Source: a virus | Strand: one strand, 5' to 3' | IMG/VR virus record: IMGVR_UViG_3300020185_004277 | Span: 1 to 29,790 of that record | DNA length: 29,790 nt | In this document: positions 1 to 7,870 of the stretch, piece by piece | Numbering within the stretch: the first letter of the stretch is position 1 | How the letters are laid out: each line of letters opens with the position of its first letter | Position numbers and translations under genes: made by a program | Notes under the pieces: model-generated | Told to the model about the DNA's origin: nothing | The model's input: only the letters and a program-made list of their open reading frames with translations | Databases searched by the model: none

Positions 1-146
1 TAAAATTCTGTAGAAATAAATATGAATTAGGTTATTTTGAAGCTAAAATGCAGTTTGATAAGGATGTATTGCTGAGTGAAGACTATTATAATGGTATAAT
101 CAACTGTAGAATAGGTAAACCACCTAAAAACTTTTTGGAACAGTGA
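1..146 (+). CDS. C-terminal end of an unknown phage protein (partial)
   Basis: An open frame runs from the window edge (first whole codon at base 3) to a TGA at 144-146 and gives 47 residues ending NCRIGKPPKNFLEQ. The start lies outside the window. I do not recognise the family from this tail. The composition (many Lys, Tyr, Asn) matches the neighbouring genes, so it is probably a real phage gene end. The stop lies 12 bp before the GTG of the next gene and overlaps that gene's -10 hexamer region. Confidence 0.55.
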   Translation, partial: KFCRNKYELGYFEAKMQFDKDVLLSEDYYNGIINCRIGKPPKNFLEQ

Positions 147-152
147 TATAAT
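147..152 (+). promoter_or_regulatory. Putative early-type -10 element for the gene at 159
   Basis: TATAAT lies exactly 6 bp before the GTG at 159, the same geometry as in front of folE, queD, queE and the DUF366-like gene. No good -35 is visible at 16-17 bp spacing, so the promoter is weaker or activator-dependent if real. It supports the GTG as start. Confidence 0.4.
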
Positions 153-158
153 CTATAA

Positions 159-719
159 GTGAAGTCGTTAGATTTAGAACCATATAATATATCACTTATT
201 AACTGCAATAAAATATTTGCAGATAGTATTAGTGATAATATAGTCGGCGATTTACACCAATTTGAGCTATTAAACGCTAAAATTACTCATACAGATACTA
301 AAAAGCTTTTATTTCACCATATAATATACGGATTTTGCGAGGCTATTTTAAAAAGTAATACAAATACAAAAAAAATACTCTTTTTTAATTATACACAGCT
401 AATTGACTGTTCTATTCTTAAGTTTTTTGATGAGATAGACGTTATTAAAGTTATAAAAACTGTTCTCGAGCGTTTAAAGCGGATATTACCTGTAAGAATT
501 TACATGAGCAAGTACAGTTTACTCTATTTTGACCATCTCCTGACTAAAAGAGACGGTAGGGGTAGTATGCTTCTTAACGATATTATTAAAAGATTCGAAA
601 CAGAATATAAAACCTTTACATTTAGCGATATTAAGAAATTTACCAAAAAGTATGACCTGACATTTCTTAATACTGATTACTTTAATAGACTTTCAACTAA
701 ACTACTCTTAATTAAATAA
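159..719 (+). CDS. Unknown phage protein, 186 aa
   Basis: I do not recognise this protein. It is a soluble, Lys/Ile/Phe-rich protein without signal peptide or membrane segment. The central part (about residues 70-120) reads like alternating strand and helix, and the C-terminal third is basic (KRFETEYK, DIKKFTKKYD). The start is GTG; I keep it because TATAAT lies 6 bp upstream, the spacing seen at other early genes here. Its stop codon overlaps the late promoter octamer of the next gene. It may be a small DNA-metabolism or transcription accessory protein, but nothing in the sequence proves that. Confidence 0.7.
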   Translation: MKSLDLEPYNISLINCNKIFADSISDNIVGDLHQFELLNAKITHTDTKKLLFHHIIYGFCEAILKSNTNTKKILFFNYTQLIDCSILKFFDEIDVIKVIKTVLERLKRILPVRIYMSKYSLLYFDHLLTKRDGRGSMLLNDIIKRFETEYKTFTFSDIKKFTKKYDLTFLNTDYFNRLSTKLLLIK

Positions 720-722
720 ATA
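715..722 (+). promoter_or_regulatory. Late-type promoter octamer AATAAATA
   Basis: AATAAATA followed by 5 bp and the ATG at 728. It matches the T4 late -10 octamer TATAAATA except at its first base and has the spacing shared by eight other late genes in the window. It overlaps the stop codon of the preceding gene. Confidence 0.65.
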
Positions 723-727
723 TTACT

Positions 728-1411
728 ATGGATAACTTTACAATATTAGCAAATAAAATCCTTTCAGAATCAATTCAGAATGAATATATGTCCTTCGATG
801 ATATATACAGCCAGCCAGGTGCTACTGATTTAAGAGATGAAATGTTAGGTTTAAATGATAAAATTTTTGATGCAATAGACAGAAAAGATAAAGAAGCTCA
901 TTTAGCAGCATTACAAGAGTATGAAGACTTAAGAGATGAAGCTTTAGCTAAATTTGGGGTAGATGGTCCTGTTGGTCTTATTGATCCAGATATGCATGGT
1001 GAATATTCAGATGATTTTAAAAGTGAAAATGGAGTTAGACCGCGCAGTGACGCTTTAAATACTTTTAGAAATGTAGTTGAATTTTATGCAGATGGTAGAC
1101 ATGGTAAGATCGTAGGAGATCAATATGTAGCTCCTGAAGTAAAAAGTTATATAGGTTCAGAAGATCAGGAAAGTGGACCGCAAATTCGTTCATTAGATGG
1201 ATTTTTTAGCGACGAAGAGGCTTTACCGGAAGATGCCGAGTCTAGCTTAACCCCAGAAGATTTAAAGACCATTGAAACTGTTAAAAAATTAGCGAGTGGC
1301 GAGGCTAAGGGCGGTATAAATCCGTTTGACAATCCTGAAAAAAAGATAAAAAAAGCGTACGGTAATATCTTAAACCAAGTATCAGCTAAAATTAATAAAA
1401 TAAAATTATAA
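728..1411 (+). CDS. Putative head/virion protein with capsid-targeting-like N-terminus, 227 aa
   Basis: Acidic, mostly helical protein of unknown family. The first 14 residues (MDNFTILANKILSE) form a short amphipathic segment ending in LSE, fitting the (L/I)xE site that the T4 prohead protease gp21 cuts in internal head proteins. Residues about 25-75 are charged and helical (DLRDEML, LAALQEYEDLRDEAL); the middle is loop-rich and acidic; the C-terminus (NPEKKIKKAYGNILNQVSAK) is basic. It is driven by a late-type octamer and starts a run of late genes to 4866, with the next ATG 1 bp after its stop. A virion role is inference from promoter, N-terminus and context. Confidence 0.65.
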   Translation: MDNFTILANKILSESIQNEYMSFDDIYSQPGATDLRDEMLGLNDKIFDAIDRKDKEAHLAALQEYEDLRDEALAKFGVDGPVGLIDPDMHGEYSDDFKSENGVRPRSDALNTFRNVVEFYADGRHGKIVGDQYVAPEVKSYIGSEDQESGPQIRSLDGFFSDEEALPEDAESSLTPEDLKTIETVKKLASGEAKGGINPFDNPEKKIKKAYGNILNQVSAKINKIKL

Positions 1412-1412
1412 T

Positions 1413-1748
1413 ATGAAATTCTTAAAGAAAATATATGATCTCAATTTAATTAATGAAGCTGACGAGCCTCCTCCACCTCCAGGCGCTGAGGCGGACGCTA
1501 GTGTAGAAGATCCTGGCACGGCTCCTACAGAAGAGCCAACTGAAGAGGTAGTAACTGAGTTATCCCCGGAGAGTGAGGTAATGTATGTCAGGTTACTCAA
1601 AAAGGCTATGGTGATGGATATTGACCCGGAGGATATTGATAATATTATTAATATCGGCGATATTAATGAGACTAACGCTAAAGAATTACTCGGTTCTATA
1701 CTTCAAATAATGAAGTCTTATTCAACTGATATTGACATCGAAACATGA
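1413..1748 (+). CDS. Small acidic Pro/Glu-rich putative virion protein, 111 aa
   Basis: The N-terminus MKFLKKIYDLNLINEADE is a basic amphipathic helix ending in INE, a candidate (L/I)xE capsid-targeting cleavage site at residues 13-15. A low-complexity linker of about 35 residues follows (a run of prolines, then Glu/Thr/Pro), then a compact helical domain (about residues 52-105: SPESEVMYVRLLKKAMVMDI, IDNIINIGDINETNAKELLG). Such linker-plus-small-helical-domain proteins are common in T4-like marine phages next to head genes. The ATG follows the previous stop by 1 bp, and its own stop overlaps the next ATG by 4 bp, so translation is probably coupled. Exact role unknown. Confidence 0.7.
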   Translation: MKFLKKIYDLNLINEADEPPPPPGAEADASVEDPGTAPTEEPTEEVVTELSPESEVMYVRLLKKAMVMDIDPEDIDNIINIGDINETNAKELLGSILQIMKSYSTDIDIET

Positions 1749-2929
1749 GCTGGCGATCATTAGATCAAGTATACTTACAAGAATCTGCTGGTAAATCAGT
1801 AGGTAAATTACCTAGACAGCGTGTATTGGGTGAAGAATTATATAATGTAAAGTATAAGAAAGAATCTCAACCTGAATATACTGATCTAAATGTTGATAGT
1901 GAGCAGTTTGAAAAAGCTTACCGTTACCTCAATACACCTGGTAGTAGTATTAAAAAGGTAATTGAATCATTACAGCTTTCTGGTCTAACAGCTATTCAAG
2001 TTAAAGAGGTTATCGAAGTTGTATACCGATATGACGAGCCAGATAAGTTCTTTGCTGCATTAGAAAATAAAATGCCTATGAAAGAGTTTTTATCAGCTCC
2101 TAGTAATAATATAGTCGATCTGGTATCGAGTAAGTACGATCTAGATAAGGATTTAGTTGGTGATCTATTAATGTTTGCACCGACAACACAACCAGTTACA
2201 GGTAGATGTGAAACTTTTATAATATTATTTGTTGAAGGTGCTCGTAAGGGTACAGCTGGAGGTGATATAGAGCTCGCCGATGACGAAAGTGATATAGAGC
2301 TCGCCGATACCGAAGGTGATATAGAGATAGGCAAAACACAATATGAAATAAAGGGTTCTGGAGCTAGACTGAAAGGTCAGAAGGGGTTTGGATCTCAGCC
2401 AGCTGCTTTACGTACGTTTACTAACGGGGTACAGCAGCTAATTACAAAATCCGGGTTACAACTTGATTTTAAAAATCCAGATTTTGATGTTTTAGTGAGA
2501 ACTAACGGGTTTATTGATCAGATTGCTAACGAATTAGTAGCAACAGGTAATGTAACAAAACAAGACATAGCTCAATTATATGCTAATGGATATGCAGAGC
2601 TTTACACGAATGCCGATAATCAAGCAGATTTATTAAGCTGGATCGAGCCAAATTTAGACGAAAATGGTAATATAGGTGATAAGTTTAGAGAGGCTTATTT
2701 CTTATTTGCTGCAAAGTACTATGCTGATCAAGAGGATTTTGATTACATTCTATTTATAGGTACAGAGCGAATTAAAAAACCGAAAGATTTTGGTAAGTTA
2801 CAATATATATCAGCAGCTGATGTAAAGGATAAATCTACATCTATTTTTAGTAAAGTAATAAGAGGTTATCCTAGTATCAAGCCTAATGCTGGTCCACAAG
2901 GATCGTTCTTCTCAGTTAAACCTCAATAA
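1745..2929 (+). CDS. PD-(D/E)XK nuclease-like putative virion cargo protein, 394 aa
   Basis: The N-terminus (MSWRSLDQVYLQE) ends in LQE at residues 11-13, a possible prohead-protease site. Residues 150-215 look like a restriction-endonuclease-type core: a helix beginning near TGRCETFIILFVEGA, then GDIEIGKTQYEIKGSGARL with a candidate metal-binding Asp (D192) and E201-x-K203, the usual D...(E/D)xK arrangement. Just before it a 9-residue unit (GDIELADDE-like) is repeated, giving extra candidate Asp residues at D174 and D183. The C-terminal half is mixed alpha/beta. It overlaps the previous gene by 4 bp and is followed after 2 bp by the ligase-like gene. A packaged DNA-cutting protein is one reading; an inactive structural relative is the alternative. 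Confidence 0.6.
   Translation: MSWRSLDQVYLQESAGKSVGKLPRQRVLGEELYNVKYKKESQPEYTDLNVDSEQFEKAYRYLNTPGSSIKKVIESLQLSGLTAIQVKEVIEVVYRYDEPDKFFAALENKMPMKEFLSAPSNNIVDLVSSKYDLDKDLVGDLLMFAPTTQPVTGRCETFIILFVEGARKGTAGGDIELADDESDIELADTEGDIEIGKTQYEIKGSGARLKGQKGFGSQPAALRTFTNGVQQLITKSGLQLDFKNPDFDVLVRTNGFIDQIANELVATGNVTKQDIAQLYANGYAELYTNADNQADLLSWIEPNLDENGNIGDKFREAYFLFAAKYYADQEDFDYILFIGTERIKKPKDFGKLQYISAADVKDKSTSIFSKVIRGYPSIKPNAGPQGSFFSVKPQ
2262..2332 (+). repeat. In-frame tandem repeat, 27-bp unit, about 2.6 copies
   Basis: Units begin at 2262, 2289 and 2316. The first two are nearly identical; the third diverges after about 12 bases. Each encodes a nine-residue block (GDIELADDE, SDIELADTE, GDIEIGKTQ) directly ahead of the E-x-K of the nuclease-like motif, so the repeat multiplies the candidate catalytic Asp. 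Confidence 0.85.
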
Positions 2930-2931
2930 GA

Positions 2932-4866
2932 ATGAAACCATTTAAGCAATATTACAATACTATACGTTTAATAGAAGAGCAAGCAGCTAATAAACACCTC
3001 ACTCACTTAGAAGAGCTTATTTTAACAAGAGGGCAGGAAGGTTATGATGTAGCTAAGAGCGTATTAACAAACTTACTTTCTCATCTTCAAGGTAAATCAA
3101 AAAATAACATTGGAGTTTCTACTAAATGGGATGGAGCGCCGGCTATATTTGTTGGTCGAGTTGATACAAAGGATGGTAAAAATAAGTTTTTTATAAATAC
3201 AAAATCTATTTTTAATAAACAACAACAGAAAAATAACTTTAGTATCGAAGATATTATTAATCATAACTACCCGGAAGGTCTTGAGCAAAAGCTTATTGCA
3301 GCATTTAATAGTCTTAAAGGTATGAAAATTAAACCTAATTCTATGGTTCAAGGTGATTTGATGTTTACCACTAGTTTAGAGGATTCAAAACAGGTGATTG
3401 ACGGTGAAGAGTTTATTGTTTTTAAACCTAATACTATCACTTATGCTGTACTTGCTGATTCAGATTTTGGTAGACAGTTAGCCAATTCAAACTTGGGTGT
3501 TATTTTTCATACAGGTTACCCTAATATATCTTCATCATATCATGACGACAATAAAGATGGTGAGTTGAGATTATATATAACAGTAGAAGAAGGTAGTGGA
3601 GATCCTATTGAATATAATGCTCAACTTAAAAAGTACAATATTGACCCAAAACAAATGGCGAGTGAAGGTGTATGGGTCGATGATGCTAACTTTACGGATG
3701 ATACAGGTATTGTTACCTTAACAGAAGACGAAGCAAAACAGGTACGTGATTTAATTAAGACTGCTGATATGCTTAAGGTTAATTATAGTGATCTACCGGT
3801 AGCAGAGTTAAATATTTACGGTAATACGGAGATTAAGAAGGGGACGTTTTTTGATAACCCTGAAAAATCATACGATGATTTTTATGATTGGTATTTTGAA
3901 CGTGGTAATACTGCAATTAATAAGGTTACAACAGATAAACGTAAAGGAGAGCTAAGAGTTATATGGGATAAAAAGTTAGAGCAAGTATCTCAACGTAAGG
4001 TTGACATTATTAACATCTTTAAGATTAGTAAGTTACTTCAACAAGCTAAACAAATTTTTGTTAATAAATACAACAACGCTATTTACACCACAAAACACTT
4101 TATAGATAATGGTGATGGTATATTAAAGACGACATCACCGGAGGGTTATGTAGCTGTTCAGAATGATGGTAACGCTGTTAAGCTTGTTGATAGATTAGAG
4201 TTTAGTGCTGCTAATTTCGGTACTGGTAAGCCAACATCACCAGCTGTAGCAGAACAAGAATCAGTCTATTCAAATCCACCTAATCGTCGGGTTCACAGCC
4301 CGGGTAGTGGACCTGTTGAGAATTTTAAGGATTTATATAATAAACTAATTGCTGAAGATGAAAATGCTGAAACAATTGCTTTATATCCCGGTGGTTACAA
4401 GCCGCCAACAAAAGGTCACTACCATTCTTTCGATTACATCTTACAAGATGCAGATAAAGGTGTAATTTTTATAGGTAAGAAAGAAAGAGATGGTATTACA
4501 GCTGAGCAATCAAAGCAGATATGGGAAATATATGCAAAATATTTAGGTAAGCCAGTTGAAGTTATTATCTCTGACGTCACCCCTGTTAAATCTGTATATG
4601 ATTACGCAGATAATAATAAAGATGTTAATATTATAGTAGGAGCTGGTGATAAAGACGACGATGTAAAGCGGTATGCATACTTTGAGAAGAATATAGAAAA
4701 ATATCCGTTAGTACGTGTTGTAAAAATACCTCTTCAATCAGAAGGTATATCAGGTACAATGACAAGAGAGTTAATTGCTTCAGATATCGATAAAGCTATC
4801 GACTATTTTACCCCTGAAGTATTATCTACAGAAGATAAAGCTAATATTAAGCAAATATTAAGTTAA
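2932..4866 (+). CDS. Bifunctional protein: ligase-like nucleotidyltransferase domain fused to an NMNAT/cytidylyltransferase-like domain, 644 aa
   Basis: Residues 1-16 (MKPFKQYYNTIRLIEE) are a capsid-targeting-like segment with LIE/IEE. Residues about 20-430 carry the marks of covalent nucleotidyltransferases (DNA/RNA ligase superfamily): K65-W-D-G (motif I KxDG, the lysine that would carry AMP), QGDLMF at 140-145 (motif III-like), EGYV at 404-407 (motif IV-like) and VKLVDR at 416-421 (motif V-like). A linker (about 435-480) leads to a HIGH-superfamily domain at 483-644: YPGGYKPPTKGHYHSF, with T/HxGH-like TKGH, and ISGTMTRELI resembling the ISSTxxR motif of NMN adenylyltransferases and related enzymes. 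The domain assignments are seen in the sequence; substrates are unknown. It ends a late operon and converges on the gene at 4869. N-terminal relatives are, from memory, common in T4-like marine phages. Confidence 0.7.
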   Translation: MKPFKQYYNTIRLIEEQAANKHLTHLEELILTRGQEGYDVAKSVLTNLLSHLQGKSKNNIGVSTKWDGAPAIFVGRVDTKDGKNKFFINTKSIFNKQQQKNNFSIEDIINHNYPEGLEQKLIAAFNSLKGMKIKPNSMVQGDLMFTTSLEDSKQVIDGEEFIVFKPNTITYAVLADSDFGRQLANSNLGVIFHTGYPNISSSYHDDNKDGELRLYITVEEGSGDPIEYNAQLKKYNIDPKQMASEGVWVDDANFTDDTGIVTLTEDEAKQVRDLIKTADMLKVNYSDLPVAELNIYGNTEIKKGTFFDNPEKSYDDFYDWYFERGNTAINKVTTDKRKGELRVIWDKKLEQVSQRKVDIINIFKISKLLQQAKQIFVNKYNNAIYTTKHFIDNGDGILKTTSPEGYVAVQNDGNAVKLVDRLEFSAANFGTGKPTSPAVAEQESVYSNPPNRRVHSPGSGPVENFKDLYNKLIAEDENAETIALYPGGYKPPTKGHYHSFDYILQDADKGVIFIGKKERDGITAEQSKQIWEIYAKYLGKPVEVIISDVTPVKSVYDYADNNKDVNIIVGAGDKDDDVKRYAYFEKNIEKYPLVRVVKIPLQSEGISGTMTRELIASDIDKAIDYFTPEVLSTEDKANIKQILS

Positions 4867-4868
4867 GC

Positions 4869-5531
4869 TTAAGCAAATCCGGTCTTTTTAGCTACTTCAT
4901 CACCATCGAACTCGTCGATTTCAATATCGTCTTCTTCGTCTTCAACATTAGCATCTAATGCATCATATTCTAGTGCATGGTATACAGATGAAAGATAATC
5001 AGAAGCTTTTGTAATTTTACTTGCTGTCCAACCTTCTAAGCTACCAACATTAGCAAGATGATTAAATAATTTTGTAGCATATTCAGCTGCTTTAAGTAAT
5101 TCAGCTCTTGCCATATCTATCTCACCATCAAAATCGTCGTCATCTTCTACTTGACTGATGCATGGTGTTTGACCGCAACCGCAATTTGATTCACCAGCAC
5201 CATCACCAGCTTGAATATAAACTTCTTCATCGCTATGTGGACGACCACATTCCTCTTCTGGTTTTGCATAATTCTCAGCATTTTCAGCATTTTTTGCACA
5301 TTCAGGGCAACCTCCGCATGTGCAACCGTTCTTAGCTTCTTCACACTCTGAATGAGTCTCTTCATCGCTAAAAGCATTAAATGCTGTTCCGCCTGGTGTA
5401 CGCCTAGGTGGGTGTTTAGTTGTATGTCCGATTTTAATAGTTACAATCGATGGGGTGTTAGGGCCAAGACCTAAAGCTTCATTTACTTGTTTATATTGTT
5501 CAAAGATTAAATTACTATCATTCGTTGACAT
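4869..5531 (-). CDS. Cys-rich acidic putative virion protein, 220 aa
   Basis: The N-terminus (MSTNDSNLIFEQ) has a candidate (L/I)xE site, IFE at 9-11. Residues about 55-130 are rich in Cys and Glu, with paired cysteines (CTCGGCPEC, then GCGQTPC) that could bind zinc or iron. After an Asp-rich stretch a helical module (about residues 142-190) reads ELLKAAEYATKLFNHL, then GWTASKITKASDYLSSVYHA. That GW-x-SKIT-x-A-x-DYL pattern recurs, as I recall, in small head-associated proteins of marine T4-like phages. The C-terminus is strongly acidic. A perfect TATAAATA lies 5 bp upstream of the ATG on this strand. It is the only minus-strand gene in the 728-7828 virion block. Function unknown. Confidence 0.7.
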   Translation of the reverse strand: MSTNDSNLIFEQYKQVNEALGLGPNTPSIVTIKIGHTTKHPPRRTPGGTAFNAFSDEETHSECEEAKNGCTCGGCPECAKNAENAENYAKPEEECGRPHSDEEVYIQAGDGAGESNCGCGQTPCISQVEDDDDFDGEIDMARAELLKAAEYATKLFNHLANVGSLEGWTASKITKASDYLSSVYHALEYDALDANVEDEEDDIEIDEFDGDEVAKKTGFA

Positions 5532-5536
5532 ATAAT

Positions 5537-5544
5537 TATTTATA
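5537..5544 (-). promoter_or_regulatory. Late promoter octamer TATAAATA
   Basis: Perfect T4-late-type TATAAATA on the minus strand, 5 bp before the ATG at 5531. It is divergent from the plus-strand octamer at 5549-5556, with only 4 bp between them. Confidence 0.75.
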
Positions 5545-5548
5545 CAAG

Positions 5549-5556
5549 ATTAAATA
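5549..5556 (+). promoter_or_regulatory. Late promoter octamer ATTAAATA
   Basis: ATTAAATA followed by 5 bp and the ATG at 5562. It is the plus-strand half of a back-to-back late promoter pair. Confidence 0.65.
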
Positions 5557-5561
5557 ATTTT

Positions 5562-5984
5562 ATGACTTTTAATAAATTATATGAATCATTAATGGAAACA
5601 TTAGAAGAATCAAAGAAGTGCTGGGATGGTTATGAAAAAGTACCAGGTATTGCGCGTAGTAAGCAAGGCTCATGCAAGAAAAAAACTGAAGGTGAAGAAG
5701 TACCTGAAGAGGATGCAGAATATAAAGGTAGGAAAGTAACTCTTAATAAACCTACAAGAGGAGATGTTAAGAAGTTTAAGGTGTATGTAAAGAATCCTAA
5801 AACTGGTAACGTAAAGAAGGTAAATTTCGGACACGGAGGAACATCTGCTAAGAGTAGAGGAGAAAAGACGATGAAAATTCGTAAGAGTAATCCAAAAGCT
5901 CGTAAATCTTTTAGAGCTAGACATAAATGTGATCAAAAGAAAGATAAAACTACTGCAGGTTACTGGAGTTGTCGCAAATGGTAA
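5562..5984 (+). CDS. Small basic Cys-containing putative virion protein, 140 aa
   Basis: Starts with an amphipathic segment (MTFNKLYESLMETLEE) holding two candidate (L/I)xE sites, LME and LEE. Two modules follow. Residues 20-41 read CWDGYEKVPG...GSCKKK, a short Cys-bounded motif common in marine phage proteins. Residues about 70-140 form a Lys/Arg-rich module ending RKSFRARHKCDQKKDK then YWSCRKW, where one His and two Cys could make a small metal site. A packaged DNA-binding or protein-binding role is plausible from the charge and late promoter, but not shown. The ATG is set by the octamer 5 bp upstream. Confidence 0.7.
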   Translation: MTFNKLYESLMETLEESKKCWDGYEKVPGIARSKQGSCKKKTEGEEVPEEDAEYKGRKVTLNKPTRGDVKKFKVYVKNPKTGNVKKVNFGHGGTSAKSRGEKTMKIRKSNPKARKSFRARHKCDQKKDKTTAGYWSCRKW

Positions 5985-6001
5985 TGAAGTACAACTACGT
6001 A

Positions 6002-6009
6002 ATTAAATA
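6002..6009 (+). promoter_or_regulatory. Late promoter octamer ATTAAATA
   Basis: ATTAAATA, 5 bp, then the ATG at 6015. Confidence 0.65.
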
Positions 6010-6014
6010 ATAGT

Positions 6015-6902
6015 ATGAGTATTAAGACAACTATAAATACCCCGGAAAATACTCTCAACTACATGAAATATGTTGAGATTGAGAATGATACTCGCTACCC
6101 TGCAGTTACAGGAGGGGCAGGTCAAGGTGTTTTTAATAAATCAGCAATCTTAGTACAGCAAGTCGACCCTCTTGGTTTAGATATCGGCGGTCAATCAGGT
6201 ATTAATTATATTGAGAAGTTTGGAGCTAATTTGTCAGTAAATTCTAATATCGAGACAATCTGGGATGCCGGCGGTGTATATACATACCTTACAACCGCAT
6301 CTAAGCTATCTGCTATCAGTGATAACCTAGAGGATTCATTAATAGGTACAGGTGCTAGATTAATTGAAGTTCAGGGGTTGGATGTTAATTATAATACTAT
6401 TACAGAAGTTATATCTTGCAACGCTACAGATGGTCGAAATGGTGGACCAGAATCTGTAAATGAATTCTTGAGGGTTTATAGAGCAGCAGTTCGAACAGCA
6501 GGCGCTGAAGGTACAAATGAAGGGTTTATAACTATAGATGCTAATATTGGACCTGTAATAGCTATAGGAACGCGCGGTGTAGGTGTTAATGAAGAGGGGT
6601 TCGGTCAATCCCAAACTAGCGTCTATACTATACCAGCTGGTAAGACAGGTTATCTGACTCAGTGGTCGGTCGGGTCGAGTGACTCTTCGAAACAAATACA
6701 TGCATACTTTATGGCGTCAGAAGTCAATAATGGCAAAATTATGAGAGTAAAAGATGTAATGTTTCTAAGTAATTACTCTATTAAAGATTATAAGGTACCG
6801 CTGCCTTTTACGGAAATGACGGATATAGAGGTAAGAGCTTGGGACGGCTCCACTGGAACAGCTGTATCTACATCTTATAATATAATCTTAGTAGATAATT
6901 AA
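6015..6902 (+). CDS. Putative phage structural protein, beta-rich, 295 aa
   Basis: The sequence is typical of a virion surface or neck/tail protein. The middle holds a pattern I associate with a structural family seen in many marine phages: an ETIWDAGGVYTYL stretch near residues 80-92, IEVQGLDVNYNTITEV near 117-132, then a conserved FLRVYRAAVRTAGAEGTNEG region, and a C-terminal beta region (YTIPAGKTGYLTQWSVGSS, then IEVRAWDGSTGTAVS). No signal peptide, membrane segment or enzyme motif is visible. It has its own late promoter and is followed 41 bp later by another structural gene with its own late promoter. The exact place in the virion cannot be told from sequence alone. Confidence 0.7.
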   Translation: MSIKTTINTPENTLNYMKYVEIENDTRYPAVTGGAGQGVFNKSAILVQQVDPLGLDIGGQSGINYIEKFGANLSVNSNIETIWDAGGVYTYLTTASKLSAISDNLEDSLIGTGARLIEVQGLDVNYNTITEVISCNATDGRNGGPESVNEFLRVYRAAVRTAGAEGTNEGFITIDANIGPVIAIGTRGVGVNEEGFGQSQTSVYTIPAGKTGYLTQWSVGSSDSSKQIHAYFMASEVNNGKIMRVKDVMFLSNYSIKDYKVPLPFTEMTDIEVRAWDGSTGTAVSTSYNIILVDN

Positions 6903-6930
6903 TGTAAGGCAGTAAAAAATAGTTTTACTA

Positions 6931-6938
6931 CATAAATA
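6931..6938 (+). promoter_or_regulatory. Late promoter octamer CATAAATA
   Basis: CATAAATA, 5 bp, then the ATG at 6944. A weak A/T hairpin (AGTAAAA...TTTTACT, 6911-6929) lies just before it and might end the upstream transcript. Confidence 0.65.
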
Positions 6939-6943
6939 CAAAT

Positions 6944-7828
6944 ATGGCTATTGTACCTATTGTAAATGATGTATCTATTCTTACTATCCGTGAGGTTATA
7001 AATTTAAAGAGTATAATACTAGGTCAAATTCAAAGTCGGTTTTCCGGATCAGGTCAATATGATGTTGATTTACAAAACGGCTTTATAAAAGTAAAATTAA
7101 AGAACTTTAGATCGGGGTATAGTCCTACTATCAAAATTACTGTATATAAAGGAGCGGTAGTGTACCGTACTGCAACGTTTAATCTCGCCTCCACTTCTAC
7201 ACATATCGAAACTTTTAATGGGTTACCGCAGGGTACATATAGTGTTAAGATAGACGAAACTACTACACCGAACAGGTCTCAACAAGTTAATATTATATTC
7301 GGAAATTACCAGAGTATATACATTTTAAATCAATACCCGGTTGTAGATATTAGTATAGCTCAGGATAGCGGAAATATAACATCTAACTGGGATCGCGCAG
7401 AAGGTGTTAATATACCGAGAGCTCTTTCACCTACTAATGATGCGAATGTAGGGTTAAAAGAGTGGAGAGGTGCACAGGTTTTTCAAGGTACTTATTTCAC
7501 TCAAGATTCTAGTCAAGGTAGATACGGTGCAGATAAGATAAACGGAATAATAACTTTATATTTAAATAAAGCTGGTTTTAGTAATGGCACAGTTACAGTA
7601 AACATAGACGGTGGTCAGAGCGTTACTCGTAATCTACAAACATCAACTTCAAACAAATACACGTTTAAAGGTCTTGCGTCTGGTTCTAGACAAATTAAAA
7701 TAACCGACAACTTAACGGGGAGTTATCAGTATTTACGTACCACAGTAGGTCTAGAGCAACCTGCAAATCGAAGAACTCGTACATATGCCTTTAATGGTCT
7801 AGATGTATTAACAGGGTATACGGTATAA
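6944..7828 (+). CDS. Putative tail/baseplate-type structural protein with two similar beta domains, 294 aa
   Basis: A beta-rich protein without enzyme motifs. Two segments are alike: residues about 78-104 (TFNLASTSTHIETFNGLPQG then TYSVKID) and about 229-254 (RNLQTSTSNKYTFKGLASG then SRQIKITD). Each has the strand-turn-strand ending of an Ig-like or carbohydrate-binding-like sandwich, so the gene probably arose by domain duplication. Between them is a loop-rich region (residues 140-200, ITSNWDRAEGVNIPRALSP). It has its own late octamer. A role in the tail or as a virion decoration is inferred from context. Confidence 0.65.
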   Translation: MAIVPIVNDVSILTIREVINLKSIILGQIQSRFSGSGQYDVDLQNGFIKVKLKNFRSGYSPTIKITVYKGAVVYRTATFNLASTSTHIETFNGLPQGTYSVKIDETTTPNRSQQVNIIFGNYQSIYILNQYPVVDISIAQDSGNITSNWDRAEGVNIPRALSPTNDANVGLKEWRGAQVFQGTYFTQDSSQGRYGADKINGIITLYLNKAGFSNGTVTVNIDGGQSVTRNLQTSTSNKYTFKGLASGSRQIKITDNLTGSYQYLRTTVGLEQPANRRTRTYAFNGLDVLTGYTV

Positions 7829-7870
7829 GTCCATACTTGCTATTAATAAGAGTTATAATAATTAAATTAT

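Noticed and set aside
1406-1600. Open frame on the minus strand with a Gly/Ser-rich sequence
   Set aside because: It is the mirror of the Pro/Glu-rich linker of the real gene at 1413 and has no promoter or start signal.
2262-2332. Short direct repeats as a CRISPR array
   Set aside because: The units are directly joined, in frame and without spacers, so they are a coding repeat.
5147-5377. 76-residue minus-strand open frame
   Set aside because: It is another frame inside the Cys-rich gene at 4869-5531, which has a perfect late promoter and a better composition.
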